From positions 26,112,358 through 26,176,357 of the forward strand of contig CM034236.1 in the NCBI GenBank assembly GCA_019916065.1: a stretch of 64,000 nt of DNA, given 5' to 3'. A model generated the notes under the pieces. The model was not told where the DNA came from. It ran no database searches and worked only from the letters and a program-made list of their open reading frames with translations. Positions 19,420 to 29,892 of this stretch are shown one piece after another. How positions within the stretch are numbered: position 1 is the stretch's first letter; each line of letters starts with the position of its first letter. The DNA is from Vitellaria paradoxa. Its lineage: Eukaryota; Streptophyta; Magnoliopsida; Ericales; Sapotaceae. A program made the position numbers and the translations under genes.

Positions 19420-21110
19420 CTGGTTTTGGATCTAATGTTGACAGAAAAGTGTTGAAGATGATGAGCAGAGTGAATGGTAATGATAGTACCTGTTATGAAA
19501 ATAAAAGTTTATTAAAAATGATTTTGAATAAAATTTTGTTAGATTTTATTTATAGGGACATCCTTGTTAGTGAGGGAAATAATGATGATGTGATTTGAAT
19601 TATATGCAAAGAGATTGTCATCGAAATCCTTGTTTTATTACCTTGCCCCATTCAAATTTGTCAATGGAAGAATTATTACAAATAATTGAATTTGAATAAA
19701 TTGAAATGAATATTCACTTTATAAAGAGTAATGAATATTTTTACATTGAGAAAAAACCCTATCTACTCTTCAAGTCTTCGAATTTTCACTCCTAATCTTC
19801 GAATGTTTGGCTGGACAGAGCTTCTTCTTTGTTTAAATGGGTGCCCCTTATTAACCCAACTGAATTTTTGTCATTGTATATTTTAGTTCAAAATCTACTA
19901 GAATTCCGATAGAGTTTCAAGTTGAAACATTGATGAATTGCTGGTGTGAAGGTTTTAACAAAAATCTTACCTTAAATCTAGCAAAGTTTTAGGTTGAAAC
20001 TATTATAGATTTTTGGATAGGGTTTTGACAAAACTGTAAATCTGGACAAAAATATGGAGAAACTCTAACTTGGGATTTCTATCCCAAATCTAGTAGAGTT
20101 TCGAGTAGAAACTGCGACAAGATTTGAAGATGAAAACTCTAGGGAGTGTTTCTAGAGATTTCTAGCTAGATTTGGAGATTTTATTAAATCTCTAACTCAA
20201 ATCTAGTAGAGTTTTAGGTTGAAATTGTTGACAGTTTTTGAGGTGAGATTTCATAAAATTTAGGTTTTAAATTGAGATATACATAGATTTTAACTCAATG
20301 GGTAAATGTAAGATAAACTTGGACTTGAATGACAATCTCTTTGTTTTATTTGAAAAAGTGAACCTTAAGGGTTCATTGTGCATTAATGGATGGTCTATTT
20401 GGAGCTTGATCCCTTAGAAAGAATAGGTAGGCTTTATTGCTATGCGGAGACAACAATGAGTTGTCTCTTATATTGTGTATGAATGAATGTTCGTATGCAA
20501 TCACAATAAGCAAACGAGTTAGCACCATCTTCTCCAATGTTCTTATAAAAATTAGGTTCTAGGAGGCTCTAGCCTATAGTTTGACTATATGTGAAATGAT
20601 GCTCACGACTTGACTTAATGCACCCTAGAAAGGTTAATAGCCACCACATCTTCAAACCTCCAGTTTTCCAAATAAAACCTTCTCTGGTTGGTGACCCAAC
20701 TGAGAACAAGTTCGGTACTCCTGTCAGGCAGATTGCATTACGTAACCACATATTGGAGGGACCTACTGACTTCTCTTAACTAACTACAGGGTAAAAAATG
20801 GGTTATGCAAAATATGCTCATTAGAGTGCATAGTGTGTAATTTGGGAGAGATGGCTTTAGGACAGATAGGGAAAGCAGTAAAGTTTTTGCCCTATTTATT
20901 TATACACCCTGCAAAACGAATCAGGATATATATATACACACAATTTATTTGCAGTAGTATAAATGAAAGAGTAAAACGTATGCATCTTAGTGGAAAATTC
21001 CTACTGGAAAATGAGGTGCATGCTTTGATTAGATAAATCAGAGATTATAGTGTGGGCTAACGACTGTGAAGAGGAAAAACTGTGGTTGAACCCTTGAAGC
21101 AGGAGTTGGT
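19420..21110 (-). other. Leader of the old minus-strand element, degenerate
   Basis: No credible gene. Between about 19888 and 20240 there are four diverged copies of an AAATCTAGTAGAGTTTTAGG-type unit about 90-120 bp apart. The position, between the gag remnant (now at 2957) and a primer-site relic (21111), suggests the 5' untranslated leader of the Tat-like element on the minus strand. Confidence 0.4.
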
Positions 21111-21128
21111 TCCCCAGTAGAGTCACTA
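21111..21128 (-). promoter_or_regulatory. Degenerate primer-binding site of the Tat-like element
   Basis: The plus text tccccagtagagtcacta reads TAGTGACTCTACTGGGGA on the minus strand, close to the TGGCGACTCC(A/G)CTGGGGA primer site I associate with plant Tat-type elements. It is preceded on the minus strand by GGTTGTGACA, a plausible LTR end at 21131. Confidence 0.5.
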
Positions 21129-21130
21129 GC

Positions 21131-22349
21131 TGTCACAACCAAATCTATGTGCCAAGGTCAATGAGTGCGGGTCATGGTCTTTATTATGACATGGTGTGTC
21201 CGAGATCGCCCAAATATTAAAAAGAGTGTTTTGTTTTGAAATAGGATCTTGATTATGGAGACTATCGCCACTTGACACTTTTAAAATGGGTATGTCGAGA
21301 CACCCAAGCTTTAGTTTGAGTTAAAATGGTGTTTTGATTTATGTTTCAAAATTATGATTCCGTGACTCTCGACTAGTCTGTGCAATCAGAGATAATGGGT
21401 CCGGGGGTTCGACTATGCACATAAATCTTTATGCTTGGATACTTAGGGATATCTAAAGTCACTTTCCACTCTTTGCAGTCATTATCTCATAACATAATAC
21501 TTTGGTTTACAATGATTGTTACATATAACCTATGATTGTAAATGGTGTATGAAATGTAAATGGCCGAGCTTAGCTCGTGTGTGCAAGTGTAATATCTGTC
21601 TATGTATATCTTATGGGATTCTATTTACTATATGGAGTTAGGACTTATGTAGTCCTTATGCATACGTGTGTGTGTAATGAATATGATCTATGAAGACTAA
21701 TGGGACCAGACTCAAGTTATATGCTAGAGTTGCCTACGTACCCTACAAAGGGATCAGGTTAACGTAGTGCAGACCTAAGGTGGTCCGAACTAAGTGTTTC
21801 GCTTAAAGTGTGGGTTGTGCCTTGCGTAGATGGTTTATGAAGACCATGAAGCCTACACTCAAGCTATCTGCTTGAGCTGCCTACGTACCCTTCTAAGGGA
21901 TCAGGTTGACATAGCTCTAGATATGGTTTGAATTGAGGTCTGAAAGTTTAAGGATGAAAAGTTTAGCTCTAAGTCAGCGTTTGACATTGGAATGACCGAA
22001 CCCAAGCCCTCTGCTTGAGCTGCCTACATACCCTGTTAAGGGATTATGTCTGTGTAACTCTACACAAAGGTGATCTATGGAAAGGAGCTTAGCTCCAAAC
22101 AAAGAGATAGTTGGTGCTTAGCGCCGAACTAGGGAAGGAAAGGACCTTAGCTCCAAATAAGAAGATAGTTGGTGCTTAGCACCTAACTATACAAGGAAAG
22201 GAGCTTGGCTCCAGAAAAGAGATAGTTGGCACTCGGTGCCCTGCTTGGGAAGGAAAGGAGCTTGGCTCTAAACAAAGAGATTGTTGACACTTGGCGCCTA
22301 ACTAAGGAAGGAAAGGAGCTTGGCTCTAGATAAGGAGATAGTTGGCGCT
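21131..22349 (-). repeat. Old Tat-like LTR, proximal part with tandem repeats
   Basis: Contains three copies of an approximately 145-bp unit, marked by GCCTACGTACCC at 21732, 21879 and 22022. It continues into a 58-bp minisatellite from 22081. GCTGCCTACGTACCC...AAGGGATCAGG text is familiar from Tat-type LTRs. The LTR continues at 29374 after element B. Confidence 0.5.
22081..22349. repeat. 58-bp minisatellite, left part
   Basis: Units begin AAAGGAGCTTGGCTC at 22081, 22139, 22197, 22254 and 22312. The fifth is cut by element B, and the array continues at 29369 with units at 29394 and 29452. Units differ by several substitutions, so the array is old. Confidence 0.85.
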
Positions 22350-23689
22350 TGATTACACTTGAAAAGTGTAATTACAAAACCTCTATTTTAACACAAAATC
22401 ATTCATTTTCTTAGTTTATTCATGCGTTTTGTTAATGTTTTTACTAATACAGATTATTTTGCTTATTTTTAGTGAAAATGTCGAAATAAACACACTTGGG
22501 AGTGGCAAAGATGGAGAATATATGATGAAGGATAGCTCAAGAGGAGTGGATGCTTGGATACCTTCAAGACAAGAGAGTAAAAAGCTGGAAGAATTTGAAG
22601 AAGGAACCACACTACCGTCCAGACGCCAGATTTCCTGTCCGGACGCCAGCACATGACGAGCACACTGCTGTCCGGATGCCAGAAGACGCGAATTTTATTT
22701 CTTTTGCTTGTGTTTTAGGGTTTCTTGGATGGTTTATAAAAACCCCATGAACAGCCACCTATGGGGGGCTTTCTCATTCTTCTTCCATCAATTTTTCCCA
22801 CTTTCTTGAGTGTTTTTTAGGATTTTAGAGTGAGTTTTCATAGAGTTTTTGAGGATGATTTGCGAGTTGTGTACAGCATTCTTTGGCGTTTTTTCAGCTT
22901 TGGTTATTGTTCGTTGTTCTTTACGTTCTTCAAAGTACAATACATGGTTTTGAATATTTTTAATAGTTCAATCTCAGATTATTCTTCTTCTCTTTAGTCT
23001 TATTAATCTTGAGTTCATGCTTTATTATATGGCTGGGTGTTTTGTTTTCGTTATGGAATTAGCATAAACCATAGTTCTTGATTCAATGAATCAAGGAAGG
23101 GTAGTTTATGAAAAATGAAGGGATGTGCGTAGATCCTTCACATGGTTTGTAAAAACCTTTGCGAAGTGATCTACGATTGTAGGAATCATTTTATTTTGTT
23201 TCAAGCACCGTCAAAAATCTATAGCTCCTTTGACGTGAACTATAGATTGTTGTTTTAACACATCCCGTAGTGAAGTAGTAAACTACCCGAACTTGTGAAA
23301 TTGGATCAAGAACTTCTTAATCTTGAATTCTTTAATTTATCTTGAATTTGATTTTTAATTAATTGTTTGTTTTCTTGAAATCTTGATTAGGTTAGAAGAA
23401 TCTTCTTTAATTCCTGAATTTACATTTAAGCATTTTTTTAAAAATTATAAAATATTTTTATTTAAGAATTTCTTTTTGGCAACATTCTTTATTTAATTTC
23501 TTTTTTTGTTCAAGTTTAGTTAAGTTTTGAATTTACTATCTTTCACACAGTAGGTAGAAGAACTTAGAAAACCCTAGTGTTCAATCTCATAGTTCCCTGT
23601 GGATTCGACCTCGGACTCACCGAGTTAAAACTACACCGCACACCCTTGTACTTGGGGGTTAGTTTAGACGCACTATATAGAAGCGGTCA
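22350..23689 (+). repeat. Element B 5' LTR (internally deleted)
   Basis: 1340 bp against 1699 bp for the 3' LTR. About 345 bp corresponding to 28558-28903 is missing at GTCAAAAAT|CTATAGC. The lost part lies within the loop of the long-range stem; the arms (23075-23084/23303-23312 and 23099-23108/23279-23288) remain. The U3 open stretch is 22473-22656. Confidence 0.92.
22735..22740 (+). promoter_or_regulatory. TATA box of element B 5' LTR
   Basis: TATAAA follows a GC-rich CCGGACGCC-type array (22616-22682) by about 50 bases. The 3' LTR copy is at 28075-28080. Confidence 0.6.
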
Positions 23690-23695
23690 AGTTTT

Positions 23696-23713
23696 TGGCA
23701 CCATTGATGGGAA
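23696..23713 (+). promoter_or_regulatory. Decayed tRNA-Asp primer-binding site
   Basis: TGGCACCATTGATGGGAA differs from the perfect site of element A at five positions, three of them G-to-A, consistent with decay of methylated cytosines after insertion. The spacing from the LTR is the same as in A. Confidence 0.75.
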
Positions 23714-23756
23714 ACTTAGTTTTGATTCACTAGGGTAACTCTAGGTTATTCTCCTA

Positions 23757-25307
23757 TTGTTTTCCAAAAATAAATATTTAAATTTAATGAACATGGATTG
23801 TTTTCCTTATAATTCTAGTTCACCAGACACCATTCACCCACTCATTTGTTATTTAGGTAACATTTATGGAATTGATTTTTGCTTACAGACCTTTTCTATG
23901 CTACCTAAATTCTATGGACGTGAATATGAGGATCCTAAATTTCATTTAGAAAAATTTGAGTTAGTTTGTTTCTATTGCACGAATGGTTACTTGGAGAACA
24001 CTTTTAGGTATAATTTTTTCCCATTATCATTATGTGGAGTGGCCGATAAATGGGGTTGTACCGTTACTTGCGATATTAATAGCTGGGAAGAGTTACAAAA
24101 TGAATTTATTACGACCTTTCTCCCTATTTTCCAAAACTTCAGCCTACGATTTGAAATTGAAAATTTTTCTCAAAATTGTGGTGAAGAAATTTATCAATGT
24201 TGGGAGAGGTTTAAAAATATATTAAACTCTTACCCAGATTATAATCTTGACTTAGGATGCATCGTTAAAAATTTCTATAATGGTTTAATTTTAGAGATGT
24301 GCCACACTCTTAAGGAGTTATCCAGGGGTAAGTTTCTTAACTTTACTCCGGAGTTGGCATGGTATTTTTTTGAGTCACTATGTAAGCAAACTCAACATAG
24401 GGAAGAAATTAGCTTAAAAGTTGATTCTAGTGCACATGAGACTTCTACACATACTAACTCTACATTAGATGATACTTTGTTCAAGTTCACAGCATGTTCT
24501 TATGTTCGTCCACTCATTGAAGCTGAAATTGTTGAATCTAAGTCTTTAGTGTTACTTCCATGAGAAAATTCTAATTCAAAAACCCTAGACTTTGAGTGGA
24601 GCGACTATTCTGATAATTGTTGCAATAACGAAGGGAATGAGCCCTTTGACTCGTTCCCACCAGACTCTAACATACACGAGACATCATTTGTTCAGAGTCT
24701 AGAAGACATGCCAACCAACACCACCACAGAGCTTGAAGCTCATCCCACCCTGACAACTCAGATGACCTTGGAAAGTCCTAAGACTCATTCTAAGAGCTTT
24801 GATGCCATATGTTCAGGGGAGCACACTGTTGAGCCAATCAGTTTATTTTCATCATGTTCCACCACACCACTCACTGAAATCACTTTTGATATATCTTTCT
24901 CTACTAGGGCTAGTACACTTGATGACTTACTTGTTGAGACCCCTACATTTGAGTGGAAGTATGATTCTAATTATGGTTAGGTTCCTACTTTAATTCCACA
25001 GGACTCTCAGGAGAGTGAATTTTCTTTATCATCCATTGAGAGTTCGATAGACAGGCCTGAGAGTGAGAGTGGTGCACACCTCTCCTTTTTTGCCATCACC
25101 CCAACTGAGAATCTTATTGAGGGAAATGAACATGTTTTGACCAAAACTGACCATATATGTAGGGAAGTTGTGTGGACCAAAGAGATAGTTTGCATTGACT
25201 TCTTAGGTGTCGAGGGGATACTAGAAAACACACAACCACATTCCATGTTCACATATGCATATGACTTTGGGCATATTTGGGATTCAACAATCCTCACAAG
25301 TCCATGA
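23757..25307 (+). pseudogene. Gag-like protein of element B, two in-frame stops
   Basis: The frame opens at 23757 and runs 268 codons to a TGA at 24561-24563. It continues in the same frame past a TAG (24978-24980) to 25305-25307, 517 codons in all. Residues about 45-215 align by eye with the Gag core of element A: LPKFYGREYEDPKFHLEKFE, PLSLCGVADKW, WEELQNEF and CWERFKNIL correspond to [39 protein letters not shown] and AWERFKDLL. No zinc knuckle or pol domain follows. The tail is S/T/E-rich and unlike anything I recognise. The long frame after each stop suggests the stops are recent or are tolerated. It could still make a short Gag core. Confidence 0.75.
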
Positions 25308-25896
25308 ATTCTCCAGTGTTCTTTACACTTGGCACACACCCATTTTTGGTACCTCTGGGACTCAAGGATAATATTTTATTCCTAAAGCCATTTGGTGAGG
25401 CTTGGAAAAGATTAGGAGTTGGATAGTCTACTTTTGCATTAACCCTTGTATAATCTTTCTTTATTTTTTGATTTATTGTTAGTTTAACTTTTCTTTCATT
25501 TTTATTTTTATTTTATCTTTCTACTAACTCTTTTCTTCTCATTTTATTTTTCTTTTATTTTTATTTTTATCTTATTTTAATTCTAACATATTGCTTGTAT
25601 AGTTCTTTTGTTTTTCTTCAAAATAAGGAAGCTCTCGAGGTAATATCATTCCTCTCCCTTTTATTTAGTTCTGTACTTTCAATTGGTACTTCACATCTAT
25701 AATTGTTGTTGTTGGGAGTGCCGTAGAATCTAAGTTGGGGGGATGTATTATGTGATGCCTTAAGTGGCTTGAATAATGGGTGTATGCTTGGTTTAATTTG
25801 TGCTTTGTTCTTATTTGTACTTTTTGTGGCCATTGTTTCATGCTCATCATCATGCTCACTATTGCACACTACAGATCCACATATGCATCATGGTTC
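25308..25896 (+). other. Element B interior, T-rich non-coding
   Basis: TTTTATTTTTATTTT-type runs around 25440-25620, and one G-rich tract AAGTTGGGGGGATG near 25731. There is no supported gene; the small hydrophobic frame at 25769-25969 overlaps the hairpin module and is not conserved in A. Confidence 0.5.
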
Positions 25897-25932
25897 TCAC
25901 ATTGAGGACAATGTGAATTTTAAGTTGGGGGG
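25897..25932 (+). promoter_or_regulatory. Hairpin plus internal G-rich purine tract (element B)
   Basis: TCACATTG-AGGA-CAATGTGA (8-bp stem) is followed by AATTTTAAGTTGGGGGG, the same module as 15147-15182 in element A although most flanking sequence has diverged. Confidence 0.6.
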
Positions 25933-27634
25933 TAGGGTTCGCATGATAACTTTTGTGCCAAAATTGTAAAATTTTAAAATTTTTGAGCATCTTTAAGCAT
26001 AAATACATGAATTTAGCACATTTCTACCTACATGTCATCCCTTCTTTTTGGTTTGGTTGATTGTGGAATTAAGTAAGAGAGTGATGAGTGAGTTTTGTTC
26101 AAGCTTTAATAGGAAACTTAGTTCAAGTTGATTGTATAATGACCTTGTGCATTTTTTTGACTATCATAGAGAAGAGTTTATGTGTTTAGGAGTAGATTTT
26201 GTTTAACATTGGTTAATTGAGCATTCTTGGACTAGATGGAGACTTATACCCCTAATGGTGAGCTTTTGAGCCTATTATTCTTTCCTTGAGGGGTTGCACA
26301 TAATCATAGCTCTTTTATTCTTCACTTTAGTTTCCAATGCACCAATTGCATCACACACACTTGCATGAGTGTCACTTGGCATATTATGAGTTGTTGCCAG
26401 CTTTGAACATGTGCTAGGCCCTCTTTGCTATTTTTTGGCTTCTTTATCCTTCTTTGATATGAAATTGCCCTAGGAACCAACTTGAAGCCTTTTTAATAAA
26501 GTGTGTGATAAAAATATATATATATATATATATTTTTCTTTGGTTCCCACCTCATATATGGTCCCTTAACCTTATTCACACACTTTTAGCCTTACCCTCA
26601 CATTTCTTGGGTTGTAAAAGTGCCTCAATGTCAATGATGTGAATGGGAGAGCATATTAAGAGGAAATATTGGGTGGAGAATCTAGCTGATGTATTTTCAT
26701 TATTTCAAAAAAAAAAGAAAAAAAAGAAAAAAAAGAAAAGAGAAAAAAAAGAGAAAAAAGAAAAAAAAAGAGGAAAAAAAAGAAAAGAAAAAAAAGTTTG
26801 TCATTCTTTTTGCTTTTGTAATTTTGGGACTAGTACATTATTTGCAATATTTGCAATTGTCCCAAGTTTGTGAATAAGTTTCTTGTTGGGATCCTTGTTA
26901 GAAAGGAAATGGGTAGTTCGGGACTTGTGCGCACTTGAGCATCTTTATCCCAAGACATGTGATTTGATTTCCATATCTTCCATTGTTAACCATTACCCTC
27001 AGCCAAGTTACAACCAAAACAAAGACCTAGTGGATTCTAAGCAAGCAACTCTTGTATTGTGCATGTAGTGGTCTTATGTAGGTTGTGTGGTGTGATATCT
27101 TACACATGCATTGGAACAGAGTTATAAGCTATCCACTTTGAATTTCATTTCAGTTCACTCACTTATTTGTGGGGTTATGTCCAACTAGGATAGCATCATA
27201 TGCTAATAGGTGTGTGTGAACCCTTGATGAGTTCCTTTCTATGAGTGGTACCCTATGAGCATTTGAAGTCAAAACCTAGTTCCGTTTATGCTCTTGCAAC
27301 CTTGTTGAATGAATGAAACAATTTTGCACACATGCTCTTTCTACTTTAATAGTCTATGCATTTATGCTTATCACTTGGGAATTACACATGATATTTGGGT
27401 TTGGTGACTTGTTGGGCTTGAGCTTGATTCATTTTTTATCTTGATTACTTTTTGACACTTTGAGACCATGCCATAGAATTTTGTGGGTAGATTCACTGCA
27501 AACCCTCACGAGACCTTACTCGTCCACTAGGGGGAACCTATGGGTTTAAAGGGCTTGCTGCACGTAGCTAAGTGTAGCCGTGTTTCCAACGAAAAGAGAA
27601 GTAGGATAGTAGTTATAATAAATTAAATAAAACC
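25933..27634 (+). other. Element B 3' non-coding region
   Basis: Contains a TA microsatellite at 26513-26534 and an A/G-rich run at 26707-26795 (its lysine-rich frames are not genes). ACCCTCAGCC...AAAGACCTAG lies at about 26994-27030. The conserved block is at 27500-27600, with the stem CTGCAC/GTGTAG (27558-27563 with 27572-27577), matching 16606-16710 of element A. Confidence 0.55.
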
Positions 27635-27669
27635 ATTGCTAGGGACTAGCAATGCCTAGTTGGGGGTTG
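27635..27669 (+). promoter_or_regulatory. 3' polypurine tract with hairpin (element B)
   Basis: ATTGCTAG-GGA-CTAGCAAT (8-bp stem) and then AGTTGGGGGTTG lie immediately before the LTR TG at 27670. Confidence 0.75.
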
Positions 27670-29368
27670 TGATTACACTTGAAAAGTATAATTACAAAAG
27701 CTCTATTTTAATATAAAATAATTCATTTTCTTAGTTTATTCATGCGTTTTGTTAATGTTTTTACTAATATGGATTATTTTCCTTATTTGTAGTGAAAATA
27801 TCGAAATAGACACACTTGGGAGTGCCAAAGATGGAGAATATATTATGAAGGATAGCTCAAGAGGAGTGGATGTCCGGATACCTTCAAGACAAGAGAGTAA
27901 AAAGCTGGAAGAATCTGAAGAAAGAACCACATTGCCATCCAGACGCCAGATTTCCTGTCCGAACGCCAGCACATGACGAGCACACTGTCGTCCGGACACC
28001 AGATTTCCCGTCTGGACGCCAGAAGACGCGAATTCCGTTTCTTTTGCTCGTGTTTTAGGGTTTCTTGGATGGTTTATAAAAACCCCATGAACAGCCGCCT
28101 AGGGGGGGATCTCTCATTCTTCTTCCATCAATTTTTCCCACTTTCTTGAGTGCTTTTTAGGATTTTAGAGTGAGTTTTCATAGAGTTTTTTAGGATGATT
28201 TTTAAGTTGTGTACAGCATTCTTTGGCGTTGTTTCAGCTTTGGTTATTGTTCGTTGTTCTTTACGTTCTTCGAAGTATAGTACATGGTTTTGAATATTTT
28301 TAATAGTTCAATCTCAGATTATTCTTCTTCTCTTTAGTCTTATTAATCTTGAGTTCATGCTTTATTATATGGCTGGGTGTTTTGTTTTCGTTATGGAATT
28401 AGCGTAAAACCCTAGTTCTTGATTCAATGAATCAAGGAAGGGTAGTTTATGAAAAATGAAGGGATGTGCGTAGATCCTTCGCATGGTTTGTAAAAACCTT
28501 TGCGAAGTGATCTACGATTGTAGGAATCATTTTATTTTGTTTCAAACATCGTCGAAAATGAAAACTTTTGACTACATTCTCTGTAATCATAGTAAAGGTT
28601 TTCAGGTAAAAATTGGTTTAATAATTTTGGGCAAATTAAAATTGATTTCTAAAACAAATCTGGTTTTGGTTGTTTGAAAATCCTTCGAAAACAATAATTT
28701 TTGACTATATTCTTTGTAATCTCTAGTAAAAACTCTTGAATATAATTTTCATAATAATTTTTGAACAAACCCTAATTTAGGTTTAAAACCGAATGTTTTC
28801 TTAGAAAAATCTTTCTAGTTTTATTATCCATAATGAAACGTGATTTTAAAACTGAGTGTTAAACATTTCTGAACTTTAATGAGAATACTTTTCCCATTCT
28901 ATAGCTCCTTTGACGTGAACTATAGATTGTTATTTTAACACATCCCGTAGTAAAGTAGTAAACTACCCGAACTTGTGAAATTGGATCAAGAACTTCTTAA
29001 TCTTGAATTCTTTAATTTATCTTGAATTTGATTTTTAATTAATTGTTTGTTTTCTTGAAATCTTGATTAGGTTAGAAGAATCTTCTTTAATTCTTGAATT
29101 TACATTTAAGCATTTTTTTAAAAATTATAAAATATTTTTATTTAAGAATTTCTTTTTGGCAACGTTCTTTATTTAATTTTTTTTTTGTTCAAGTTTAGTT
29201 AAGTTTTGACTTTACTATCTTTCACACAGTAGGTAGAAGAACTTAGAAAACCCTAGTGTTCAATCTCATAGTTCCCTGTGGATTCGACCTCGGACTCACC
29301 GAGTTAAAACTACACCGCACACCCTTGCACTTGGGGGTTAGTTTAGACGCACTATTTAGAAGCGGTCA
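27670..29368 (+). repeat. Element B 3' LTR (full length)
   Basis: 1699 bp. Acceptor-like TTATTTGTAG at 27783-27792 is followed by an open frame to 27976. CCGGAC-type array at 27945-28022, TATA at 28075-28080. Stem arms are at 28416-28425/28983-28992 and 28440-28449/28959-28968. It ends AGCGGTCA and gcgct follows. Confidence 0.93.
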
Positions 29369-29373
29369 GCGCT

Positions 29374-29662
29374 TGGCGCCTAACTTAGGAAGGAAAGGAG
29401 CTTGGCTCCAAACAAAGAAATTATTGGCACTTGGCACCTAACTAGAGAAAGAAAGGAGCTTGGCTCTAGATAAGGAGAGAGTAAGCGCTTGGCGCCTAAT
29501 TATAGGAGGGGGCTTCGCTTTGATGAGGAGCTCAACTTCCAAGGATGCGCTTAGTGCAGGTGAATGAGCATCTATCATTTGGGAAAAGAAACTCAGCTTA
29601 GATCAAGAGCTCAATTCCTATTGATGATGATTAGGTCTATGTGAATGGCTTAGGAGCCTAAT
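29374..29662 (-). repeat. Old Tat-like LTR continued; minisatellite right part
   Basis: The last minisatellite units (29394, 29452) run to about 29515. Then come more degenerate GAGCTCAACTTCC/GCGCTTAGTGC-type text and the left SINE target duplication (29649-29662). Confidence 0.6.
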
Positions 29663-29878
29663 TTTTTTTTTTTTGGTGACCCGGAACCCGGCCAGTTTAT
29701 TGCAGTCCTCAATGGACCGTGTAGCCGACCGATAAACTGGGGGCAGAAGAATACCCCACAAACCTGCCGACCAGATAAGTCTCAAGTTTACGCTTGTGGT
29801 GGGTGGCCCTTGGAATCGAACCCAGGCAAACTCTGTGGGAAATACTCCCTCAAGCCGCTGAACCAACCCCAAAGGTTT
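29663..29878 (-). mobile_element. tRNA-derived SINE
   Basis: The minus strand starts AAACCTTTGGGGTTGG and contains a Pol III A box TGGTTCAGCGG (29865-29855) and a B box GGTTCGATTCC (29822-29812), 32 bases apart. It ends in a run of A (plus-strand T run at 29663-29674). The 14-bp target duplication cttaggagcctaat is perfect on both sides (29649-29662, 29879-29892). The body is about 216 bp. It moves with LINE enzymes. I do not recognise the family name. Confidence 0.9.
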
Positions 29879-29892
29879 CTTAGGAGCCTAAT

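Larger units (their letters stand above)
22350..29368 (+). mobile_element. Element B: gag-only Athila-type non-autonomous retrotransposon
   Basis: 7019 bp with TG...CA LTRs (22350-23689; 27670-29368) and target duplication gcgct (22345-22349, 29369-29373). The interior holds a Gag-like frame and conserved 3' structures but no protease, RT, RNase H or integrase. It would need enzymes from a relative such as element A, with which it shares the LTR tip, R/U5 stem, hairpin-purine modules and 3' block. This is a TR-GAG-like design. Confidence 0.94.

Noticed and set aside
22081..22349. CRISPR-like regular repeats
   Set aside because: Contiguous diverged 58-bp units without unique spacers, in a plant LTR; a minisatellite.
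26643..26877. Lysine-rich ORFs in element B
   Set aside because: Translation of an A/G-rich simple repeat.
29812..29865. Possible tRNA gene on the minus strand
   Set aside because: A and B boxes are present but there is no cloverleaf; length, A tail and 14-bp duplication identify a SINE.
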